A stretch of 64,000 nucleotides of DNA, taken from assembly GCF_014218355.1 (NCBI RefSeq), contig NZ_AP023368.1, positions 5,147,501 to 5,211,500 of the forward strand, in the 5' to 3' direction. The notes under the pieces are model-generated. The model ran no database searches and was not told where the DNA came from. It was given only the letters and a program-made list of their open reading frames with translations. The number at the start of each line of letters is the position of its first letter. Positions within the stretch are counted from its first letter, which is position 1. Positions 1 through 7,999 of this stretch are shown in pieces. Source of the stretch: Anaerocolumna chitinilytica (GTDB taxonomy: Bacteria > Bacillota > Clostridia > Lachnospirales > Lachnospiraceae). A program made the position numbers and the translations under genes.

Positions 1-483
1 ATAGGACTGTCTTAGCAGGATAATACTGAATACTTTAACAGAACCAGGTAAGATAACTCCTACCAGGGTGTTCAGCAAATGAACTTTACTGATTATTAAG
101 TAGTTGATAATCATACCTGCCGCAGCCGGGATAATCATGGAAGAAATCAATGCTCCCATAATGAATTTTTTCCCTTTAAACTCCATACAGGCCAAGGGAT
201 AAGCACATAACGCTGCAAAAATTACGTCCATTGCGATAGAGCTGATGGTAATTACCAAGGTATTTCCTATGTATTTTGGTACGGAGAGAAATTCAAATAC
301 ACCGGTATAATTAGAAAGAGTTGGATTCGATACAAAAAAATTCAAATCATATATGTTCTGACCGGTTTTAAAGGAAGTTGAAAGCATCCATAAGAAAGGG
401 CCTGCACAGATGCAGGATATTATTATAAGTCCGATATATGTAAATATCTTATCTACTAGTTTTTTTTTCTTCTTAGTCGGCAT
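1..483 (-). CDS. Sugar ABC transporter permease, MalG-type (3' end outside window)
   Basis: Inner-membrane permease of a carbohydrate importer (binding-protein-dependent, CUT1 class). The visible 161 residues start MPTKKKKK, then a first membrane segment (IFTYIGLIIIS) and further hydrophobic segments; the C-terminal part with the expected EAA loop lies off the window. The start is the ATG at 481-483, preceded by AGGAGGAGG at good spacing. It overlaps the last 11 bases of the upstream permease gene, so the two are translationally coupled and probably form the transmembrane heterodimer. No ATPase gene is visible; in this class a shared ATPase is often encoded elsewhere. Substrate is inferred only from the GH20-like gene at the head of the operon. 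Confidence 0.88.
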   Translation of the reverse strand, partial: MPTKKKKKLVDKIFTYIGLIIISCICAGPFLWMLSTSFKTGQNIYDLNFFVSNPTLSNYTGVFEFLSVPKYIGNTLVITISSIAMDVIFAALCAYPLACMEFKGKKFIMGALISSMIIPAAAGMIINYLIISKVHLLNTLVGVILPGSVKVFSIILLRQSY

Positions 484-1357
484 AAGTCATACCTCCTCCT
501 TTTTTACCATATACAAAAACGATAATACTTAGAAGTGAAGTGATAACTGCCTGAACAGCACCAATAGCAGCGGAATAGCCGAATTCAAAGTCAGTAAATG
601 CTTTCGTGTAGGAGTAGTAATTCATAACCAAAGTGGCATTGTAAGGTTCGCCTTTGGTTAATACATATACAACATCAAAAACACCGACTGCCGATATCAC
701 TGAGTTAAGAGAACAGAACCAAATATATGGCTTTAACATAGGCATTTTAATTCTAATCAAGGTCTGAAACTTATTTGCTCCGTCGACAATAGCTGCTTCC
801 TCCAGTTCCGTCGGTACCGACTGAAGACCTGCCAAATAAAGCATCATAAAATAGCCAAGCCCCTGCCATATGGTGATAAACATAATACACAGCATCGCTG
901 TCTTTCCATCGGCTAGAAAGCCTAAAGGATTTTTTATGATACCCGCATCTACTAATACAGTATTAATCACACCGTTAGGATCAAATAAAAATCCCCAGAT
1001 AATAGATACTGCAACCATTGAAGTAATTACCGGTATATATATCAAAGTACGGAATATTGCCATTCCCTTTAATTTTCTATTTACAAGTAAAGCTAAAAGT
1101 ATGGATAAAATTTGTATAACAGGCACTACTGCAACAAATACAATTGAGTTTTTAATCGATATCCAGAATTCCGGATCACTAAATGCACGTTTAAAATTAT
1201 CCAAGCCAATAAACTTGGTTTTTCCCAATACAGAATAGTCATAAAACATTAATGGTAGACTTCCGATAATCGGAACGAAAACAAAGACAACTATCATGAA
1301 AAGTGCCGGTGCCATAAATAAATATGCTTTTATAGTTTGCCTGGTCTTTACTTTCAT
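473..1357 (-). CDS. Sugar ABC transporter permease, MalF/UgpA-type
   Basis: Membrane permease of a carbohydrate importer, 294 residues, the usual length for this family. Six hydrophobic segments can be read. Near residues 190-215 is the EAA loop (ELEEAAIVDGA, then a KMPMLKP ending) that contacts the ATPase. It lies 87 bp downstream of the solute-binding lipoprotein gene and overlaps the next permease by 11 bp, so all are one operon read on the minus strand. The start follows a GGGAGG-type ribosome site. Confidence 0.92.
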   Translation of the reverse strand: MKVKTRQTIKAYLFMAPALFMIVVFVFVPIIGSLPLMFYDYSVLGKTKFIGLDNFKRAFSDPEFWISIKNSIVFVAVVPVIQILSILLALLVNRKLKGMAIFRTLIYIPVITSMVAVSIIWGFLFDPNGVINTVLVDAGIIKNPLGFLADGKTAMLCIMFITIWQGLGYFMMLYLAGLQSVPTELEEAAIVDGANKFQTLIRIKMPMLKPYIWFCSLNSVISAVGVFDVVYVLTKGEPYNATLVMNYYSYTKAFTDFEFGYSAAIGAVQAVITSLLSIIVFVYGKKGGGMTYAD

Positions 1358-1444
1358 AAATACCTCCCTTTATATTGGGAGTATTCCCGTAGCAATTCCG
1401 GGAATACTCCTGCACCCCTAAACCCGAGATACTTCAATTTTGCA

Positions 1445-2767
1445 TTATTTCTGCAAAATTGCATTAACAGCCTTTTCCTGTTGATTCAGCGCAGTCTGAA
1501 TATCTCCGTCGCTGGTAATAACCGCTTGATATACCTTATTAACAGCATCCTGAATATCTCCCTGACCTTCTATTCCCAAAGAATAATCCATGGATTTCTT
1601 ACTTACATCCACTGACATCTTTCTAGCAATACCTTCCAATGTGGTGGTATCAGAAACGAAATAATCATTTGCTATGGCAGTTGTTGTGGAAGGAAATATT
1701 GCAACTTCCTTGCAAAAAGCCAGCTGGCTCGCATCATTTGTAATATAGGCAGCAAATTTGATTGCTTCCTGGTGGTTTTTACTTGCTTCCGGTACAACAA
1801 GATTCATAAGTGCGTTCTGGCTTAAACCGGTTTTTCCTGTGAGAGGTCCTGCAACCCCAATGTTCTTATAAACATCCGGTGCTTCATCTTTGATTCTTGA
1901 TAAAGTGGAACCGGTAGAGCTGATGATTGCTAATTTACCTGTCTCAAATAACTTTAATTCATTATCCCACTTGCCCCAGTTGGTCTTAGGCAGATAGTCG
2001 GCATCTGTCATTGCTTTGTAGTTCTGTAACAGGGTTACAGTATCAGGTGTATTAAAAGCGGCTTTGGTCTTATCATCACTTAAAATAGGGATGCCTTCCT
2101 GGAATAACATGTTGAAGAATTCGGAAGGATTAAAAAGGTAAGCACCGGTAGCATCTTTCATCTTCTTTGCCATGTCAAAGGAAGCCTGATAGTTGGAAGG
2201 TATTTCTGTTATACCGGCTTTTTTAAATAATTCTTTGTTGTAGAACATGATACTCGGTGATGCATACCAAGGGAATGCATATACGGAATCACCGATTTTA
2301 GCAGAGTCATATAAGCTTTCAACATAAATACTCTTCTGATCCTCTGTTGCTTCTTTGTTCAGATCAGTCAGAGCACCTTTTCCTGCAAGGGTTAAAGCCA
2401 TCTGTGTATTTAAGTTAACCACATCCGGGGAGGTGCCGCCGGCAGCAGCTGTTACTAATTTCTCCTGAATGGCGTCATAAGGTAAATCAGTCCAGTTAAC
2501 AGTTACATTTGGATTTTCTTTTTCATACTCTTTAATTAAGCCGTTAAAGAAATCTGTAAATGTCGGCTGAAGTGAAATCGTCCAGAATTCGATTGTGACC
2601 GGTTTTGCTGCTTCCGTAGGTTCTGTTGTAGCCTTTGTCTGATCCTCGGTCTGATTTCCTGTCTGGTTTCCTGCTGAAGCTTCCTTATTTGCCTTATTGC
2701 TTCCGCAGCCATACAGCATAGTAAGTGATAGAACAAATACCAGACATAAGCTAATTACTTTTTTCAT
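1445..2767 (-). CDS. Extracellular sugar-binding lipoprotein of ABC importer
   Basis: Solute-binding protein (family 1 type) tethered outside the membrane, delivering an oligosaccharide to the two permeases encoded downstream. I place the start at the ATG at 2767, which follows AGGAGG with proper spacing. It gives a lipoprotein signal: MKK, a hydrophobic stretch, then lipobox LYGC with the lipidated cysteine at residue 21. The longer frame to 2866 has no ribosome site and would bury the signal peptide. After the cysteine is a Thr/Glu/Gln-rich linker of about 25 residues, then a typical binding-protein body of about 390 residues. Ligand is not deducible from sequence; the GH20-like neighbour suggests hexosamine-containing oligosaccharides. 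Confidence 0.92.
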   Translation of the reverse strand: MKKVISLCLVFVLSLTMLYGCGSNKANKEASAGNQTGNQTEDQTKATTEPTEAAKPVTIEFWTISLQPTFTDFFNGLIKEYEKENPNVTVNWTDLPYDAIQEKLVTAAAGGTSPDVVNLNTQMALTLAGKGALTDLNKEATEDQKSIYVESLYDSAKIGDSVYAFPWYASPSIMFYNKELFKKAGITEIPSNYQASFDMAKKMKDATGAYLFNPSEFFNMLFQEGIPILSDDKTKAAFNTPDTVTLLQNYKAMTDADYLPKTNWGKWDNELKLFETGKLAIISSTGSTLSRIKDEAPDVYKNIGVAGPLTGKTGLSQNALMNLVVPEASKNHQEAIKFAAYITNDASQLAFCKEVAIFPSTTTAIANDYFVSDTTTLEGIARKMSVDVSKKSMDYSLGIEGQGDIQDAVNKVYQAVITSDGDIQTALNQQEKAVNAILQK

Positions 2768-2829
2768 AATAATTATCCTCCTAAATTTTAAAATATTTAT
2801 AACAAGCAATTCCTCTGCTCCGTTATCCT

Positions 2830-4704
2830 CTAACCCATATCTCCGGGTGAAACAATTTTGTTCCACAAATTATAATTGATTTTGTTGATATCATCTTCCT
2901 CATAGTAATGGAATGCTTTTCTTTTTACTTCCAGCTCTTCTATTCTTTCTTTTTCACCGGAAACATAAGCTTTCAACTGCCTCTTAACATATTCCAGACG
3001 CTTCTGTAAACCTCCTATGCGAATACACTGTACCTCGAACCCAAAGGGTTTATTCTCTCTCTCCCACTGCGCCTCAAAAGCCTGATAGAACTCCTCTAGT
3101 GCGTTTAAAGTCGCAGGAAGCTCTACTCCTTCAATTCTGGATAGCTCCTGCCTATCTCCTTTATCATAGAAAGTCTTAATACGGTACCCCAAATCCGCTT
3201 TATATTGCAGTACCGAACAAAGCTTTGACTGGGTATCAAAGAGGTATCCATAATTTTTATTACTGCTTAATTTTTTCAGCTGTAATGCGGCATTTTGGTA
3301 GAATTCCGATATACCCTCAAAGATAACCGTATCGAAGGCACCCAGTAATACATCATTGTAAAGCAGATACTTGCTGGCATTATTATGTATAGTTGTATCT
3401 TCGGAAAAAAGATTCGCTGCTTCTATCTGCATAAATTCATCAAATGTCATTCCCGTAAGTAATTTGAATTTAGATGGTTCAAAGCTTCCCGTATAATTAA
3501 ATTCTGCATCCGCATAAAGAGCCGGAAGGATGGAAAAGCTGCTTGCTTCTCCTCCGTTGTCCCCCCAGGCGGTAATAACAACAGATTTGATACCGTTCTC
3601 CTTACAAGCCTTCATAGCGGCTTTTCCAATTTCAAGACTGTAAGCATTATGAGGTGCAAAGCCCGTCCATTTCCAGGCCCCTCCTGCAAAACCAACCCGG
3701 TCCGCTATCTTTAGATGGTTCTTTAGCATTCTGTCATAGCGTTCCCTGTCACAGGAGTAATAGTCCCAATACACAATCTCCACATCCTGGGGTATATTTA
3801 AGGGAGCTGCTATGGAATCTTCTTTCACATAATATTCTCCGCCGTAAGCCAAACGGAAAAACATATCGCTCCACATCTGCACCTGCAATCCGTATTTTCT
3901 GCAAATAGCCAGAACGCGGTTCAAATGCTCTTCCATAATTTTAAACCGGTCGGAATAACCATGCTTATCCAGATACTTTCCAAGTCCCACCATGTGAGCT
4001 TCATCCATACCGATATTAATCTTCCGGCTGTTTAAATTCTCTGAAACAGCTTTGACTAGATTCTCTATCAACTGGTAGGTTCTTTCTTCTCCTGCCAGAA
4101 GAATATCATTTGTATCGATAATCTTTTGGTACTCCTCATACCTGGTAATCTGGTTCACATGAGCCAGCGTTTGTATATATGCCCTGATTTCTATATCAAA
4201 AATTGCCGCATATTCATCGATTTCTTTCAGCTCCGCGGCAGTCATAGGACCGCGCATGTAGCCCCAATAGGGCTCTTCCGGTATCTCTATGGTATCTTCC
4301 ATATACAGACCTACGAAATTATAGCCCATAAGAGCAACCGCCCGGATGAACAGTTTCGTCTTTTCCAGATTCATAACCGCATTTCTTGAAAAGTCCAGCA
4401 TGATACCAAATTCATCAAAAGAGGATTTTTCCCTATGCCGCCAGTTATCTTCCCCTTCCTTTTTACAGAGTATCAAAAGTGCTCTGCAAAAATCAGACTT
4501 TTTATGATATTTAATTACAACTTCGGAAACATTCTTTGTGATTAAGCAACCTTTTTCTTCCCATTCCTCGGCAGTCAGGCTGATGCCCTTTTCATCTGAA
4601 CAGACATTTACGATGTCCTTTACTTCCTTTAGTATATCCTGAATCTCTTTCCTGCACCCACTGTAATTCAATATCAATCTTCTTCGCCTCTTTCCCTGTT
4701 CCAT
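2830..4704 (-). CDS. GH20-like glycoside hydrolase (probable beta-N-acetylhexosaminidase)
   Basis: Cytoplasmic (no signal peptide) 624-residue glycosidase. The Asp-Glu pair expected of GH20 (D234, E235) sits in NIGMDEAHMVG after a beta-alpha barrel strand. LDFSRNA, LYMEDT, WSDMFFR and WGDNGG follow the order of TIM-barrel strands in this family, and a helical C-terminal region follows. It leads the importer operon and would cleave imported oligosaccharides; the RpiR/ROK pair now beyond the island is functionally consistent. The ATG at 4704 abuts its AAAGGAG site with almost no spacer, and the promoter's -10 box is only about 18 bp upstream, so a downstream TTG near residue 10 is a possible true start. 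Substrate is inferred. Confidence 0.8.
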   Translation of the reverse strand: MEQGKRRRRLILNYSGCRKEIQDILKEVKDIVNVCSDEKGISLTAEEWEEKGCLITKNVSEVVIKYHKKSDFCRALLILCKKEGEDNWRHREKSSFDEFGIMLDFSRNAVMNLEKTKLFIRAVALMGYNFVGLYMEDTIEIPEEPYWGYMRGPMTAAELKEIDEYAAIFDIEIRAYIQTLAHVNQITRYEEYQKIIDTNDILLAGEERTYQLIENLVKAVSENLNSRKINIGMDEAHMVGLGKYLDKHGYSDRFKIMEEHLNRVLAICRKYGLQVQMWSDMFFRLAYGGEYYVKEDSIAAPLNIPQDVEIVYWDYYSCDRERYDRMLKNHLKIADRVGFAGGAWKWTGFAPHNAYSLEIGKAAMKACKENGIKSVVITAWGDNGGEASSFSILPALYADAEFNYTGSFEPSKFKLLTGMTFDEFMQIEAANLFSEDTTIHNNASKYLLYNDVLLGAFDTVIFEGISEFYQNAALQLKKLSSNKNYGYLFDTQSKLCSVLQYKADLGYRIKTFYDKGDRQELSRIEGVELPATLNALEEFYQAFEAQWERENKPFGFEVQCIRIGGLQKRLEYVKRQLKAYVSGEKERIEELEVKRKAFHYYEEDDINKINYNLWNKIVSPGDMG

Positions 4705-4721
4705 CTCCTTTGTTAGTCTAC

Positions 4722-4770
4722 ATTATAACAAGAAAACAATCAGTTTCAATACTTTCGGGTCATATTGAAA
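4722..4770 (-). promoter_or_regulatory. Promoter and inverted repeat upstream of the GH20-like operon
   Basis: Read on the minus strand: a -35-like TTGAAA (4744-4749), 16 bp, then TATAAT (4722-4727) preceded by a TG extension. The -35 overlaps an inverted repeat TTTCAATA / TATTGAAA (4744-4751 and 4763-4770) that could be an operator, for instance of the RpiR regulator at 38.3 kb. The predicted 5' leader is very short. Confidence 0.6.
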
Positions 4771-4816
4771 GTAGTTACATGATTTTTTTCATCGGATAAT
4801 TTTATGAAAGTAAAAT

Positions 4817-4824
4817 CAATTTTC
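4817..4824. repeat. Left copy of 8-bp target-site duplication (CAATTTTC)
   Basis: CAATTTTC lies immediately outside the IS66-type end GTTACTGTTCA at 4825. The identical octamer lies immediately outside the opposite end at 38126-38133. Eight-base duplications are characteristic of IS66-family insertion. The two copies bracket the entire AT-rich island. Confidence 0.85.
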
Positions 4825-5074
4825 GTTACTGTTCAGAGGTGACTCGAACTAAAAAAACCGATGGTGTAGACTGATTTCAGTCAAAGCCATCGGTTTTATC
4901 TTAACCAAAGGTTCTGGATATTCTATCGAATACATTCTGCTCTTCATTTCTGCGCATCATAACCAGCATACTCATGCATTGACAGAGGTAATCGATACTC
5001 GCTTGACTCCGGAATGACATGGCCTACACCTGTTTTCGTTTATAGCCTCTTTGAAGCCTTTCGGCTTCATTATT
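4825..5074 (-). mobile_element. IS66-family remnant (transposase C-terminus and right end)
   Basis: Minus-strand translation from 5074 gives NNEAERLQRGYKRKQ, an internal stop, then a region ending SRTFG at the stop 4901-4903: the C-terminus of an IS66 TnpC transposase. The same sequence, slightly diverged, is found at 36447-36620. The element end GTTACTGTTCAGAGGTGAC at 4825 matches the one at 36370. Everything upstream of the NNEAE motif is missing. Confidence 0.85.
4851..4897 (-). terminator. Intrinsic terminator of the left IS66 remnant
   Basis: Stem AAACCGATGG (4855-4864) pairs with CCATCGGTTT (4887-4896); on the minus strand the 3' arm is followed by a run of T. It lies just after the transposase stop and may shield the GH20-like operon from read-through out of the island. 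Confidence 0.8.
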
Positions 5075-5099
5075 TGAGTTATGCAATTATTATCATAAC

Positions 5100-5368
5100 T
5101 CAAACAATGCAGCGGAAAACGCTATTCGTCCATTTACTGTCGGGCGAAAAACTGGCTGTTTATAGATACCCCCAAAGGAGCAAATGCATCCGCTGCTGTA
5201 TATAGTATCGCTGAGACCGCAAAAGCCAATGGTCTCAATGAATATACTTACTTAGAGTATTTATTACTTTACATGTCAGACACTGATTGGGAAAAACATC
5301 CAGAATTACTTGATGGTCTAATGCCGTGGTCATCGGATGTACAAAGTGAATGTGAATGTAAAAGGTAA
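5100..5368 (+). pseudogene. Second IS66-type transposase fragment (C-terminus only)
   Basis: Plus-strand frame reads SNNAAENAIRPF, then a VGRKNWLF-type core, a YLEYLLLYM segment and the stop at 5366-5368. This is the C-terminal tail of a different IS66 subfamily from the minus-strand remnant beside it. No start or catalytic N-terminal part remains. It begins at the same NN-A/E-AE motif at which the opposite-strand fragment begins, with a palindromic 25-bp spacer between them. Confidence 0.82.
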
Positions 5369-5372
5369 TTCT

Positions 5373-5399
5373 CAGGATCGGTTATTATAACTGATCCTG
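5373..5399 (+). terminator. Hairpin after the plus-strand IS66 fragment
   Basis: CAGGATCGGTTA pairs with TAACTGATCCTG (5373-5384 and 5388-5399, one mismatch), followed by a short T-rich stretch. It sits 5 bp after the fragment's stop codon and is probably its original terminator. Confidence 0.6.
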
Positions 5400-5730
5400 T
5401 TTCGATTTAAAAGGCATTATCTTATTAAGAGCTTACTATCAATGGAAAAAGTACTCGCAATATACTCAATGAACTGGTCAACAGCAAAAATATCCCTACT
5501 AAATTTTCCCAATTAGATTTCTGAAAATTTATAAGCCTCACCTGAACAAATCCTTGAAGATCTAAATGGTATTCTTACCACTTTGCTAAAACGGATGATG
5601 AAAGAACTTCTGCTTCACATGGATGAACTTTATCAAATATGGTAGTATTTTTGCACTATTATAGTACATATAAAAGTAGCTTTATACAAAATCATTTATA
5701 GTACATTCGAATCACCATAAATAATTCGGT
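5400..5730. other. AT-rich gap at the 3' end of the biosynthetic cluster
   Basis: About 330 bp between the IS66 fragment and the stop of the FkbH-like gene. A short plus-strand reading near 5535-5643 gives helical residues ending LYQIW and stop, which may be further transposon debris. I recognise no gene or strong terminator here. Confidence 0.4.
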
Positions 5731-7338
5731 CTAAATAAATTTAAAAGTATTATTTAATAATTCAAATACGGCAGCATTTTTACTTGTATTTTTAAAGAAA
5801 AAATTATCTATAAGATATTTGCTAACAATAAAATTTATCATTTTGTTTTCAATATTTCTACCTAGTGCTCTACATGATAAGCAATATAAATCTAGTATAT
5901 ATTTTGATTCATATTCTTTAATTCCAATAGCACCTACAACTCCTAGGTCCCCGAATTTGTCCGAAACACGAACACAATATAAATAATATCCATCTCCATC
6001 TAGTAATTGCTTTAATTCTGATACATTATATCTTTTACCATTTGTTAATTTATTTGTCCGTTGAGATAACTCAGCTATTCGAAAAAAGTTATTTGTTATT
6101 TTATCAAATGAAATATGCATATTTAGTTCTTCTAAATACTCAGTATATGAAGTGTATTTATTTAACATTTCTTGACGCAATTCATTCATTTTATAAGTTT
6201 GATTGCGTTTCTCAACATCACTAATATTTACAGTTATAGATAAATTAAAAAGACTTAGGTTATCATATATATTATTTATATCAAATACGATAGTTCTCAA
6301 TTCTGGTATAATTTTTTTAACTGCTTCAATTTCAAAATTTGAATCATCAATAAATACCATACTATCAAAATCAATATTTAAAATTTTTGATATTTTTTTT
6401 ATATTATCAACTTTATTATCCCAGTTTACCTGAAAACAAGCTATATGTTTTTCTTTTAAAATCATTTCTTCATGATTATTAAATATATATTTTATGTCTT
6501 GTAAATCATTTTTACTACAAACAGTAAGGATTACACCTAATTCATAAAGTGTATATAAAAAGCTCTGAAATTCTTTATAAAACTTTCCTTCGATACCGCC
6601 TAGTTTTACATTTTCAATACCATCTTCGCTTATAATTCCTTTCCACAGTACATTATCACAGTCCAAAACTAAGCATTTCTTATTTATCCCCTTAAAAATA
6701 CAATATTGTTTTTTAATTTCTTTTGCTACTTCAGCTAAAAGAATTTCACTGTACGGAGATAACCATCTATATTTACCACTAAAATTATAAGCATTACCGA
6801 TCCCAACTATAGCTATTAATCTTTTTAGGTCTATGAGTATTGATTGCTTACTAATAATATCCCTTACTCTAGAATTAATTTCGTCAATTTCATCTACATT
6901 GTATAATTTACTAATGACATTTCCTATACAAACGTTAAGCTTATTAAAATAATTTTCAAAACTAACCCAAATTATTTGAGCATTTGTTAATTTACAAAGA
7001 TTCATATTTGTTACTTCTACTAACTCCAAAATATTACTAGATAATTCACCAGTCTTTAAACTTTTATAAATCGAGCTAAAATAAAATAATTCTTCATAAT
7101 TAAGCCACACTATGCAGATATTTGATTGATTTATTTGGGTTTTATTTGTTTCTTCCATATAATCTTGAAATTTAATATAATTTACTTTTGAATAATATCC
7201 TTCTTCGTTAAATTTCTTTAATAAATAAACATTTAAATAGGGAGCGACTGTAATGTTAGAAATTACCGTAATACTTACACATTTTAAATTATTCTTATCT
7301 AAAGTTTTTAAACTGTCTAACAAATTTCTAAATTTCAT
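5731..7338 (-). CDS. FkbH-type HAD protein (putative glyceryl-ACP-forming enzyme)
   Basis: 535 residues. The N-terminal third resembles the SGNH-like domain that precedes HAD domains in FkbH proteins. The HAD-IIIC core has motif I DCDNVLW (D226, D228), motif II around CSKND (274-278) and motif IV FIDDS (D331, D332). A GNAT-like C-terminal domain follows (RIAELSQRTNK to KFGDLGVVG). In studied pathways FkbH proteins take 1,3-bisphosphoglycerate, dephosphorylate it and load a glyceryl group on an acyl carrier protein. A free carrier protein is encoded 240 bp upstream. This is the last gene of the cluster. It is AT-rich throughout. Family call is firm; the exact substrate is inferred. Confidence 0.87.
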   Translation of the reverse strand: MKFRNLLDSLKTLDKNNLKCVSITVISNITVAPYLNVYLLKKFNEEGYYSKVNYIKFQDYMEETNKTQINQSNICIVWLNYEELFYFSSIYKSLKTGELSSNILELVEVTNMNLCKLTNAQIIWVSFENYFNKLNVCIGNVISKLYNVDEIDEINSRVRDIISKQSILIDLKRLIAIVGIGNAYNFSGKYRWLSPYSEILLAEVAKEIKKQYCIFKGINKKCLVLDCDNVLWKGIISEDGIENVKLGGIEGKFYKEFQSFLYTLYELGVILTVCSKNDLQDIKYIFNNHEEMILKEKHIACFQVNWDNKVDNIKKISKILNIDFDSMVFIDDSNFEIEAVKKIIPELRTIVFDINNIYDNLSLFNLSITVNISDVEKRNQTYKMNELRQEMLNKYTSYTEYLEELNMHISFDKITNNFFRIAELSQRTNKLTNGKRYNVSELKQLLDGDGYYLYCVRVSDKFGDLGVVGAIGIKEYESKYILDLYCLSCRALGRNIENKMINFIVSKYLIDNFFFKNTSKNAAVFELLNNTFKFI

Positions 7339-7376
7339 ATATTAACCCTTCCCTGCTAATTATTTCAAATAAGTAT

Positions 7377-7517
7377 TCATTCGATTAGAGCGTCTTTACT
7401 AAATATATTCTCAAAAAAAGTGTATATGGTACCCAACTTTAAAGACTTCCCCACTATCTTTTGTTTATTAATACAGTTTGAGTGTTCGAAATTAATGTTT
7501 TTATTATTTTCATCCAT
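7377..7517 (-). CDS. Possible 46-residue small ORF between ACP and FkbH genes
   Basis: An open frame begins MDENNKNINF and ends KDALIE, in the otherwise empty 240 bp between the carrier protein and FkbH genes. It has no good ribosome site. No signal, Cys pattern or leader-core layout typical of a modified peptide is evident, and I do not recognise it. It may be chance or a remnant. Confidence 0.2.
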   Translation of the reverse strand: MDENNKNINFEHSNCINKQKIVGKSLKLGTIYTFFENIFSKDALIE

Positions 7518-7579
7518 CTTATAAAATTAGCATAAAGACTTCATTATTGTAATTTTTACACATAAAAACAGTATAATTT

Positions 7580-7825
7580 TTAATTATTATTAAGCATTAC
7601 TAATAACTCTGCAATTTTATGTACTGTATTTAATTCACTTAATAGCAAGTTTTCATCTGGAATTTCTATACAAAATTCTTCTTCTAATGATATAATAATA
7701 GAAATAAATGCTATTGAATCAATTCCAAGTTCTTCAAATGACATTTCTAAGGATTCTTCTGTAATTTTAGTATCTTCTGTTACCTCATTTACTATGTCAA
7801 TAATTTTTATAATAATATCATTCAT
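7580..7825 (-). CDS. Stand-alone acyl carrier protein
   Basis: 81 residues, acidic, predicted four-helix bundle. The phosphopantetheine attachment serine lies in ELGIDSIAF. The start at 7825 (MNDIIIK) follows TGGAGAAT; the longer frame to 7852 has no ribosome site. Not a fatty-acid-synthase context: no fab genes are nearby. With the FkbH-like protein (5.7 kb) and the BtrH-like putative acyltransferase (10 kb), it would be the shuttle carrying a glyceryl or similar acyl unit. An IS21 remnant now separates it from the gene upstream. Confidence 0.88.
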   Translation of the reverse strand: MNDIIIKIIDIVNEVTEDTKITEESLEMSFEELGIDSIAFISIIISLEEEFCIEIPDENLLLSELNTVHKIAELLVMLNNN

Positions 7826-7999
7826 ATTAATTCTCCAATAATTTATTTTCATTGCTTTATTATTAATTTTTTAACCTAATTTTACTTAGCTTTTGAATAT
7901 TCCTGTACTAATTGATCCATCTGACCAGTAATTGAGGTACACCCTTCCGGTAGGCAGATTGATCTTGAAATAGTGTACTTTGATATCTTTAAGCCCATG

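Noticed and set aside
2768..2866. N-terminal extension of the sugar-binding lipoprotein
   Set aside because: It would place 33 residues before a clear lipoprotein signal peptide and includes the AGGAGG site of the inner start.
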